A DNA stretch of 64,000 bases from Misgurnus anguillicaudatus (lineage: Eukaryota; Chordata; Actinopteri; Cypriniformes; Cobitidae), in assembly GCF_027580225.2 (NCBI RefSeq), contig NC_073346.2, positions 8,148,001 through 8,212,000 on the forward strand. The letters are read 5' to 3'. Under the pieces are notes generated by a model that was not told where the DNA came from, did no database searches, and saw only the letters and a program-made list of their open reading frames with translations. Both the position numbers and the translations under genes were made by a program. Below are positions 29,101 through 41,100 of this stretch, in pieces; position 1 is the stretch's first letter; each line of letters opens with the position of its first letter.

Positions 29101-32100
29101 CATATATATATATACAGTCTTGTTCAAAATAACAGCAGTACAATGTGACCAACCAGAACAATCAAGGCCTTCAGTACACTTTCCATTGCCACGTGGCAAA
29201 CAAGCCACCAGCAGGCCCAGCAGACTCCCAGAAAACAAACAAGACCCAGCACTCATGACACGCACGCTCCCAAGGCTGTGCAATTGGGCAACTAGTTGAA
29301 AGGGGTGTGTTCAAAAAAATAGCAGTGTCTACCTTTGACTGTACAAACTCAAAACTATTTTGTACAAACATTTTTTTTTCTGGGATTTAGCAATCCTGTG
29401 AATCACTAAACTAATATTTAGTTGTATGACCACAGTTTTTTAAAACTGCTTGACATCTGTGTGGCATGGAGTCAACCAACTTGTGGCACCTCTCAGCTGT
29501 TATTCCACTCCATGATTCTTTAACAACATTCCACAATTCATTCACATTTCTTGGTTTTGCTTCAGAAACAGCATTTTTGATATCACCCCACAAGTTCTCA
29601 ATTGGATTAAGGTCTGGAGATTGGGCTGGCCACTCCATAACATTAATTTTGTTGGTTTGGAACCAAGACTTTGCCCGTTTACTAGTGTGTTTTGGGTCAT
29701 TGTCTTGTTGAAACAACCATTTCAAGGGCATGTCCTCTTCAGCGTAGGGCAACATGACCTCTTCAAGTATTTTAACATATGCAAACTGATCCATGATCCC
29801 TGGTATGCGATAAATAGGCCCAACACCATAGTAGGAGAAAGATGCCCATATCATGCTCCATGCTTCACTGTCTTCACTGTGTACTGTGGCTTGAATTCAG
29901 AGTTTGGGGGTCGTCTCACAAACTGCCTGTGGCCCTTGGACCCAAAAAGAACAATTTTACTCTCATCAGTCCACAAAATGTTCCTCCATTTCTCTTTAGG
30001 CCAGTTGATGTGTTCTTTGGCAAATTGTAATCTATTCTGCACATGCCTTTTTTTTAACAGAGGGACTTTGCGGGGGATTCTTGAAAATAGATTAGCTTCA
30101 CATAGATGTCTTCTAACTGTCACAGTACTTACAGGTAACTCCAGACTGTCTTTGATCATCCTGGAGGTGATAATTGGCTGAGCCTTTGCCATTCTGGTTA
30201 TTCTTCTATCCATTTTGATGGTTGTCTTCCGTTTTCTTCCACGTCTCTCTTGTTTTGCTCTCCATTTTAAGGCATTGGAGATCATTTTAGCTGAACAGCC
30301 TATCATTTTTTGCACCTCTTTATAGGTTTTCCCCTCTCCAATCAACTTTTTAATCAAAGTACGCTGTTCTTCTGAACAATGTCTTGAACGACCCATTTTC
30401 CCCAGCTTTCAAATGCATGTTCAACAAGTGTTGGCTTCATCCTTAAATAGGGGCCACCTGATTCACACCTGTTTCTTCACAAAATTGATGACCTCAGTGA
30501 TTGAATGCCACACTGCTATTTTTTTGAACACACCCCTTTCAACTAATTCAACTACTTGCCCACTTGCACAGCCTTAAGAGCGTGCATATCATGAATGTTG
30601 GGTCTCATTTGTTTTCTGAGAATCTACTGAACCTACTGGTAACTTGTTTGCCACGTAGCAATAAAAAAATGTACTAAAAACCTTGATTATTCTGGTAAGT
30701 CACATTGTACTGCTATTATTTTGAACAAGACTGTATATATAACTGCCATATTGGCAAAACTGTATAGTAATAATACATAATAGTAATTAATAATTTTATA
30801 CCTTTATAGCTGTTGAAGAGTTTTAGTCACCATTACTACAACTGTGTAATTGTTTATTATTTTTTGACTTAAGATAAATAAAAAATTATAAGGGCTTATA
30901 ACTGAATGGGAGAGTAAATATGTATATGAATTTATTAATATACACTCACCTAAAAGATTATTAGGAACACCATACTGATACTGTGTTTGACCCCCTTTCG
31001 TCTTCAGAACTGCCTTTATGTGGCATTGATTCAACAAGGTGCTGAAAGCTTTAGAAATGTTGGCCCATATTGATAGAATAGCATCTTGCAGTCGATGGAG
31101 ATTTGTGGGATGCACATCCAGGGCACAAAGCTCCCGTTCCACGACATCCCAAAGATGCTCTATTGGGTTGAGATCTGGTGCCTGTGGGGGCCATTTTAGT
31201 ACAGTGAACTCATTGTCATGTTCAAGAAACCAATTTGAAATGATTCGAGCTTTGTGACATGGTGCATTATCCTGCTGGAAGTAGCCATCAGAGGATGGGT
31301 ACATGGTGGTCATAAAGGGATGGACATGGTCAGAAACATTGCTCAGGTAGGCCGTGGCATTTAAACGATGCCCAATTGGCACTAAGGGGCCTAAAGTGTG
31401 CCAAGAAAAACATCCCCCACACCATTACACCACCACCACCAGCCTGCACAGTGGTAACAAGGCATGATGGATCCATGTTTTCATTCTGTTTATGCCAAAT
31501 TCTGACTCTACCATCTGAATGTCTCAACAGAAATCGACACTTATCAGACCAGGCAACAGTCTTCAACTGTTCAATTTTGATGAGCCTTATTTTCCTATGT
31601 GGTGGAGATGAGTGGTACCCGGTGGGGTCTTCTGTTGTAGCCCATCCGCCTCAATGTTGTGCGTGTTGTGGCTTCACAAATGGTTTGCTGCATACCTCGG
31701 TTGTAACGAGTGGTTTATTTCAAAGTTGCACTTCTATCAGCTTGAATCAGTCGGCCCATTTACCTCTGACCTCTAGCATCAACAAGGCATTTTTGCCCAC
31801 AGGACTGCCGCATACTGGATGTTTTTCCCTTTTCACACCATTCTTTGTAAACCCTAGAAATGGTTGCACATGAAAATCCCAGTAACTGAGCAGATTGTGA
31901 AATACTCAGACCAGCCTGTCTGGCACCAACAACCATGCCACGCTCAAAATTGCTTAAATCACCTTTCTTCAGTTTGGAGTTCAGGAGATTGTCTTGACCA
32001 GGACCACACCCTTAAATGCATTGAAGCAACTGCCATGTGATTGGTTGATTAAATAATTGCATTAATGAGAAATTGAACAGGTGTTCCTAATAATCCTTTA

Positions 32101-35100
32101 GGTGAGTGTATTAATACTAATTAATATAATAATACTGGTCCCAATTTACAAAAAGGCATCACAATGCTCTTTTAACATCATAACTGAGAGCTAAGACCCC
32201 CCCTAAGAATGAAATCCTAGATCTGCACCTGTAATAAACTGCTGAATGTTATTTCAAATAGATCTCAAACAAATTTTATATCACTTAAAGCCACAATATG
32301 TAGATTTTTACCACTAGAGGTCACTATCACTCAATAACACAATACAATAACAATGCAAAGCTTAATGATGTTATGAAGGAGTGTGGAATGATGGGACATG
32401 TTGTTTTCAACATTCAGAGATGTATGGAATTTGCTAATTGCGTTCATGGATGAGGTAATAAATTAATGTTTTATTACCTGTACATTTGATCAAATTATTT
32501 TATGCCATCGTAATGAATTAGCTGCAAGGCAAAACAGGGGCATGTTGCATGCTATATAACCACCACCTCCGCATTTGTCCACTCGTGTTGCCATGCTGTA
32601 GTTTCTTGACCAGAAACTGAGGATAGCGCGGATATTAAGTCACTAAGAGGCGGTTTCCCGGAGAGGGATTAGATTAGGTTTAGACTAAAAACAGAGCAGT
32701 CCAAACTGAAAAGAACTTGCACTGACATATCTTAAAATACACCAGTTCCCTTTCTTTTGCCTCAAAATGCACCCCAGTAATATTTTTAGTAAGGCATGTT
32801 TGTTAAAACTAGTTTCATTTTTCCTAATTAAACTAAGGCCTAGTCCTGGCTTAAGCTAATCCCTGTCCGGGAAAACATCCCTAAAAGGGGACAATTACAA
32901 GGGACGAGGCATTATTTAAAGCAGGAATGTCTCTGGATTTACAAATCTATGGGAACTTTTGGGATAATGTAGGTTCACGACTGCATTAAATATATCAGCC
33001 TGTGTAAGTGGATATTTTATTACAGAAATCTTTCATATTGTGGCTTTAATGTTTAATATAAACAACACTATTGCAGAATGAGTTACATCAAATATAAATA
33101 AGTATCAATGCATGCTCCTTGCAGGAATATGTTACAAACAGTGGCCTGTTTGGGTCCATTGGTTTTTCCAAGAGCAATTTTAAATATCAACACAATACTT
33201 GAGCCATGACAGATCATACAGTATAAAATCCAAAAAATACTCAAAATGTAATGGAAGATGTGACTCCACTGACTCCTTTTGGTTGTCACTCCAACCCTTC
33301 TCAACTCATGTCACCGAATGTAGCCAAGCTTTTATTGGAATAAATAAAATCATGTCACTCTGTCATCGCTAGTCACTGGCAAAAGAACATGAACTACTTG
33401 GCAACATCACAGTGACCCAGCATGGCACAGTCTTGCCAATCATTGCAAACAGTGGTGGAAATGGACAAGATTCACTGAAACTAGGGTTATATTGGAAAAC
33501 ATATTTTATATTTTTTAAATAGATGCAGAAAATCCCAATTTATGTATGTATGAAACTTGTATACTGTTTACTGTTAAACTTTCACATGAAGCTACACTTA
33601 AAGAGGGGGAAGAACAAACAGGGAATCCCTTCTATCAATGTAGCCTACAACTACTGATTCATCTTCCTGCCAGAGAGCTCACTCAGACAGACAGTAAAGA
33701 GGATGAGGTCATAATGATAAGCAAGCACATTTGACATGATGGTTAATTTAAGGGCTACAAATCAAACTGATCCAGTTTCACGAGCACAGACGTGGCTCTC
33801 AGACAGAAACTTAAATTTAAACCCCAATGGAGCTGGTTGGTTTTACATATCAGAACCAAAACAGCACTACAAATACTACTTTTAAAAGATGAGGTTGATG
33901 TCTAGACTCTCATGCTGGGTGAGCTTGCGTGGATGACTAATAGACAGGTCATGCTAAGTAAAGGGCATGGTTTGTAATACCATCACGCTGTTTTTCTAAT
34001 GTCGCTTTGGGCTGCCAATGTGTAGAGCATGTGATTCAGGGATAATCTTTCTAAGAAGCTCCAGTATATCTTTCATATTAGCCACAACATTGGACCAAAA
34101 AAAACTAAACAACAACAACATGTTATTTGCAAAACAGGGAGGAAGATTTTACTACCATAAAATGCAGTGGGAAGTCTTTACTCACCTTAGAAACCTGTTT
34201 AGATATTGTCGGCTACAGGATGACCAGGAAAATAAACCATTGTGTCCAGCCAGTGTGGGAGACATGATGTTTCCAACCGACTTCTTACACAAATTGCCTT
34301 CCCCATCATGGATCATACCAAAGCTGTAAAATGAAAAGCTTTCATTTATGCAATAAAGGCAACATGATATGAGAGTTAATGATAAATTCAACTTTTACTT
34401 GTGTCCAGATTCATGGGCAATAGTGAAGGCCAGACCAAGACCAGTGTCCTCATTGATGGTGCAGCTACGATACTTGCTGCACATTCCACTGATTGGAGCA
34501 AAACCTAAAATATCGAACATTCATTCATTATCTCATTATATTTCTTTTTTAACAATTCAGCCAACTGTCTATTGCTACCCAGTTTCACAAAATTATGTAC
34601 CTATAGTCAGGTAATTTTCTGACTCCCTTTCGTGATACTGTCGCGTTTTTTGGCGATCGTATCACAAATTTCTGTTTATGTGTCATTGTCACGTATTGGT
34701 TACTCAACTACTTTTTCCTATTTTCAAACTAATTTCGTTTCAGTTTAGGGTTAGATTTGATGTTTGCATTTGGATGTCACTTGAAGTATTGGTTTATACT
34801 ATTTTTTTCTGATTTATTTTTATATTTTCTAAATTTTAAAACATTGTCGCCTGGCGTTAGGGTTAGAGTTGGGTTTTGGGTAAAGATGTCATTTTATGAA
34901 AAATCTAACCCTAAACCGAAGCGAAAATTGCAAGAAATTAGGACAAAACAGTTGAGTAACCAATACGTGATAATGACACATAAATTAAAATTAGTGATAC
35001 GATCACAAAAAACGTGGAAATTCATGATGTCAGTATCACAAAAAAAAATCAAAAAAATTACGTGACTATAGGTACATAATTTCGTGTGACTGGGCTGTTT

Positions 35101-38100
35101 ATTCATAAATACCTGAGCCTGCAGGAACCTGGGCATTTTTCTGACACGGATATTCTTTTAATTTTTGCATTTACGAAATGACCACATATATAACAACCAG
35201 GACTTTTCTGTAAAGCGGCTTGTAGCAATGATACAATTTCTTTAAAAAAGTATTTTTTTATATTTTTGTATTCTTTAAATGCCACAGAAATATATTAGAT
35301 TTTAAATGAATAAATGCAAGGTGTGGGTGCAGAAGGGTTTTTTAGGGTTTTAACTAAATACATGCCATTAACATTGTATGACCTAACATACTACTGTACT
35401 GCTGTATGACCTAACATAATTACAAAAACAGCAAATTATTGCATGCACATATGGTACAAAGCATGCTTATTTATTTAGATTTCAGAATGACTCCGTTTGT
35501 CATTAATAATAAATATGCTGCGGTCTGCCCGCTGATTTGATACTGTAATGAATGTATAATTACTGTTTAAAAAGTAAAACGTATAATTTCAGTAAATAAC
35601 TATGTACATGCTTAGGACGTTTGCATTGTAATAATGTACAGGGGAACTTCAGATATAAAAGCAGAGACTGGTAAGTAGTGGTTTATCATTAATATCTAAT
35701 AACGTCCTATTCATTTAATAGAATGTTTGGACATACCAACATGGCGGCGCGGCGGCTTCACAAATGTGACGTCATGCGCAATCCAGTCATTTATATAGAT
35801 CAGTGTAGTAAGCACAAGAGTGACCCAATGGGGTTTTAGTATGTTGAATAGCAAGGATGCAAAATGATGTAAGATCAAGACTTAAAATGGATTTTAGGGT
35901 TGTTAAGATCAAGAGATTGAATCCAGTTGTTTTAAATCAGCTGCAGAAAATCTAAAAAGATTTGCTTTAAAAAAGCAAAACCTACTCCCAAAATGCTTTG
36001 AACAGTTCAAAATGTGTTACTGTATGGGCCTGAGAGATCTAAGCAAACTGTATTGTTTATGACCAAGTCTTGACTTTCTAATTCTTTAATACAAAACCTA
36101 TGGAGACTGAATCTAGTGTGTGTTGGACCAAAGTCAAGCCCCAAAAGGACCACAGGAGTTTGATTTATTTTCCTCCATTTATCCAGTTAGCATATGTTCT
36201 GTGCTTTGACACACTGAGCTCAGTAATGTATGATAAAATATGTGTATGTATTGCAAAAAATACACGTGGTGATTTATTTGAGCCATACTGAACATTTTAA
36301 CTGGAAAACAATGCGCAAGTATAAAAACAATATATTTTTAAGAACCCTCAACACTTGATTTATTAATTTAATAGAGATTGGGAGGAGCATCTGCATTTAA
36401 TACGGCCAATCCAAAAGTTAGATTATGCATAAATATACTGCTCCTCACTTCATCCTGCAACACTTCATTTGGCATTTTTCCTTAACCCCAACTCCACACT
36501 TTATTTTTTCAAATATGACATTTATGTAAGTCCAGTGGGGTTTAAAATCTCTATGACAGTATTTTATTCCTTACATGTGAACTTCAAAAACACTACTATA
36601 AAATGAATAATAATACAGCATGATGCTTGCTAACAACGTATACTTACTTTTTAGAATAGACATTCTTTTAACTCATGTTTGGGTCAATTATGGACAACCA
36701 ACCCAGTTATTTGGGTAACAAACAACCCACCATAGGTTTATGTATAACCACATTATTGTGTTTTTAAAGAGTGAAAGCAGACTGGATAACAACATTTACC
36801 CACTACAAACACAGATCACTTCATTTAATATTTGTTTTCTTAAATCTATATAACTTGCTGTAATTATTCACTGTATGAGGTTAAACCTGTGAGTATGTGA
36901 TGGTTTTCTTAGATTGGTGGCACTGTATCTGAAGAGTATATTGTGCTAACAAAGGTACAGCAGAGCTCTTTAATCTTCCATCGTGACCTCTGAAAGATGA
37001 GAAATCTCCCCTGCCTCTGACCTCTTCACCTCTGAATATGAGGTGTGTTAGCCACAAGTGTTAATCATTGACTCTACTCAAATGCTGTGTTCCCAGACAC
37101 CCTTTGAACTGTGGCCTTGTATTTGAGAGACAAGGTTAGGTTTGCTGATGGGGTAAACAGGGAAAGATTCTTTCATGTGGCACAGGGTGGAGACCTCAAC
37201 TAAAAATCTCACAGAGGTTGTTAGGAAAAGTGGTCTTATAAATCTCTAATAATTTAGCAATTTTGATGAAGTGGGACAGGTTTGTATTAAACATAAGGCA
37301 CAGTTCTTGCCAAACAAATTAGCTATTACTCTTAAATAGTCACAAATAAATGTATGATTTCTTAACCTGTAATATTAAGTATACGTTTAAGCCTAACATT
37401 ACCTTAAATTAATTGTAACCTTCCTACTGGTTTACTGCTTTGTTATTTACTTAACATTTTATGGTGCACAAACGCAGGGAGCAACTGGGGGTTAAATGTC
37501 TTGCTTAAGGGTACAATAGTGAAAGATGACCTCTTGCAGGGTCTGAACCTTTCACAGGCTATACTACAACTGGACTATATCTACAAGTTTGCGCAGAACT
37601 GTGTGTCTGATCTCAGATTGGCAGATGCGTCTTTACCTAGAGTGTCACATGGTTCATTCTTCCAGGAGCAGATATCCAGACCAGTTAGAAGTATGGCATG
37701 ATCATGACGCCGACCTTCTCTGCCTGCCAAACCAGACTGCCACTGACAGAAACTGTTTAGAGTGTGGTCAGCATGGTGGTTAATCACTAGTCCATCCTAG
37801 GAGAGTACAACAGAGAAGGGTAGGGTAGAGTAGAGTAGAGTAGAGGAGAGTAAAGTAGAGTAGAGTAGAGTAGAGTAGAGTAGAGTAGAGTAGAGTACAG
37901 TAGACCGAAGAGAGTGGAGTGGAGCGAAGCAGAGTATAATAGAGTATATTAAAGTAAACCGCAGAAGAGCAGAGCAGAGTTTAGTAAAATAGTAAAGTAG
38001 AGTCGACAGAAGAACAGTGGAGCAGAGCAGATCAGATTAGATCAGATTAGAGTAGAGCGAAGAATAGAGTGGAGTGGAGCAGAGTATAGAAAAAGTACAG

Positions 38101-41100
38101 TAGAGTAGACAGAAGAAAAGTGGAGTGGAACAGAGTATAGAAAAAGAAGAGTAGAGTAGACCGAAGAAGAGTGGAGTGGTGCAGAGTAGAGTAGAGTATA
38201 GAAAAAGTACAGTAGAGTAGAGTAGACCAAAGAAGAGTGAAGGGGTGCGGAGCAGAGCACAGTAGAATGAGTAGAGTAGAGTAGAGTAGATCGAAGAAGA
38301 GCGAAGCAGAGCAGAGCAGAGTAAACCGAAGAAGTGGAGCCAAGTATAGTAAAGTAGACAGAGGAAGAGTGGAGTGGAGGAGAGTAGAGTAGGGTATAGA
38401 AACAGTAGAGTAAAGTAGACCGAAGAAGAGTGGAGTGGAGCGGAATGGAGCAGAGCAGATAGTAGAGTAGAGTAGAGGGGAGAAGAGAAGAGGAGAGTAA
38501 AGTAGAATGTAGTGGAGTAGAACCGAAGAGCGGACAGAGTAGAGTAGAGAACAGTAGACCAAAGAAGAGTGGAGTGGAGCAGGCAGAGTATAATAGAGTA
38601 TAGTAGAGTAAACCCAAGAAGAGTGGAGTAGAGTATAGTAGAATATAGTAAAGTAGAGTCGACAGAAGAACAGTGGAGTAGAGCAGATCAGAGTAGAGCG
38701 AAGAATAGAAGAACGGAGTAGAGTAGAGCGAAGAAAAGTGTAGTGGAGCAGAGTATAGAAAAAGTAGAGTAGAGTAGACAGAAGAAGTGGAGCCAAGTAT
38801 AGTAGAGTAGAGTACACGAGGAAGAGTGGAGTGGAGCAGAGCAGAGCACAGTAGAATGGAGATAAAAAGAGAAGACCGAAGAAGAGAGGAGTGGAGAGGA
38901 GCAGAGCAGAGTGGAGAATAGTAGAACAGAGTAAACCAAAGAAGAATGCAGTGGAGAGGGGTGGAGCAGAGCAGATAGTAGAGTAGAGTAGATAGAGTAG
39001 AGTAGAGTATAGTAGGGTAGAGTAGAGTCCAGTAAAGTAAGTAGAGTAGAGTACAGAAAAGCACAGTAGAGTAGATTAGAGTAGAGTGGGATAGGGTAGA
39101 GTACAGTAGATTAGAATTGAGTCCAGTAGAATGGAGAAGTGCAGAATAGAGTAGAGGTTAAAAAATATGTGTTATTGGTAATGCTGTAAGCCTATAAACC
39201 AGGCTGCTCATCAAGCGCTGGGCTGAGCAGTTATCTGCTGCCTCTATTGGGCCTATCTCACTAAATGAGACTATGGGATATTAGCCTCCCATGATGACCC
39301 CAGATGATCCTGACTGACTCTCGCTAATTATTTCAACAAAATAAGGGATGAGGGTCATTTTCTGCATTCCTCATCTTGAACTTCATTAACATTAGCACAG
39401 GTGTATCAGTAACAGAGCTCTCATTTTCAGTCCATCGCTTGCCTATTTTCCAGCAGAAGCTACCCTCATCTGGCTGAAACCCAGTGGAATGTCATCCATC
39501 CAATTAAACTGTCATCATTAAAACGACAGAATGTCTCAAAGAGAGCAAAGAAGACGAGCCCCCGAAAGATAATACAATTCTTCTCAAGTGTTTCATACCG
39601 TTTCAAACCTCTAGATTATATCATGGTCTGTGACATCAATCATCTCCAGATGTCTTTTCTCTCTCTGTTTGACATTCATCTATGTACCAGGATATCTACA
39701 CTTACCTATGGATTAACATTTCAGTTTGGACACATTATCAATGCAATATAGTCAGGAAGTACTAACTATTTTAAAAAAAGTGTTTATTTGTTAGTACTTA
39801 ATAAAATTAATTATATTTTAAAAGCATCTCACCTGATCTTCATCCAGCAGTATTAGTCCAACAATTACAATGTTGATATCACCTCCAATGGTCCCATCTT
39901 TGAATAGTGTAGACACCTTTGTGGACAAAAGCAACATTCCATTGTTCATGCAAATTTGTACATGTTGTTTCATACAAGTACAAATTTAGCATTTTATTAA
40001 GGTATCTAAACTCAATTTGACCTATTGAGGTGATCTATCAGCAGCCTCTCTTTGGGGAAAATGAGAAACTTGTGGCTTGGATGTTTCTCGAAACTTCTTC
40101 AAAGCCTTGTCTCTATCCAGGCATACCACATGTACTTAAGGGAATACCTAATCCCACATATCTCACTGGCTTTTGAAATAGGATAAGGATAAAGTCTCTG
40201 GCATGGTTTAAGGTGCTCAGGTATCATAAATACAAACACATCATCCCTGATACAAGCTCTTTCCGTCCATCTATTTTGTCTGAGTTTTCAGTGACACCAA
40301 CACAAGAGACATCCCGCTTCAGCTTAGGTGTCTGTATTTTGTATAAGACCCTCAAAAGTTTGATGGTTATTTTCAAAACACGTAACACTATCCTATTTTT
40401 ATTAGTCTGTAAATGTGTTTTGATTTGTGCTTACACTTTTACCATGTTTACCCTAAAAAGACTCACTTTTAGTTTTATCAATCATTAACTAGTCCAACTG
40501 GTCAGCAGATATGCCACAACCAAGTGAAAACACATGCTATGACCTCAGGTTGACATTATGCTCTGTGCTTTAAGAGCATGTCAAATTGTGCAACACAATA
40601 TACTGGGAATGTATAAAATGGATGGATAAACAGATAGACAGACACAGATGGATGTATTGACCAACAAATAGATGGATTAACAGATTTGACATTTATGCAT
40701 TTGGCAGATGCTTTCTTTCAAAGCAACATTCAAGCATTCAAGCTATACATTTTTATAAGAAAAATGGTCCCTAGCTGTCACTGGGGTGGTACCCTTCCAA
40801 AAAGTAGACCTTTGCACCTAAAGAGTTCATATAAGTACCCAAGAGGTACAAATTGGTATAAGACGTATACATATCTGTTCCTAAATGGTACATCCTAGGA
40901 CATTTTTTAAAGGATACTGCCCCCTTAGGACAGCCTTTTTTGACAGTGTATGTGTGTTAACTGGGGATCAAACTCATGATTCAGGAACACTAAAGAGGAA
41001 TCCAGATGAATAGAAAAAAATTAAATGTATGACTTGCCATGTTTAGAACAGTAAGGACATATATGGTTATATTTTTGTGCCCGTGATTCTCCATCATCTT

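Noticed and set aside
38042..39064. Minus-strand open frames of up to 340 codons rich in Ser, Thr, Leu and Tyr
   Set aside because: Produced by the AGAGT satellite read in reverse; no start context, domain or conserved pattern.
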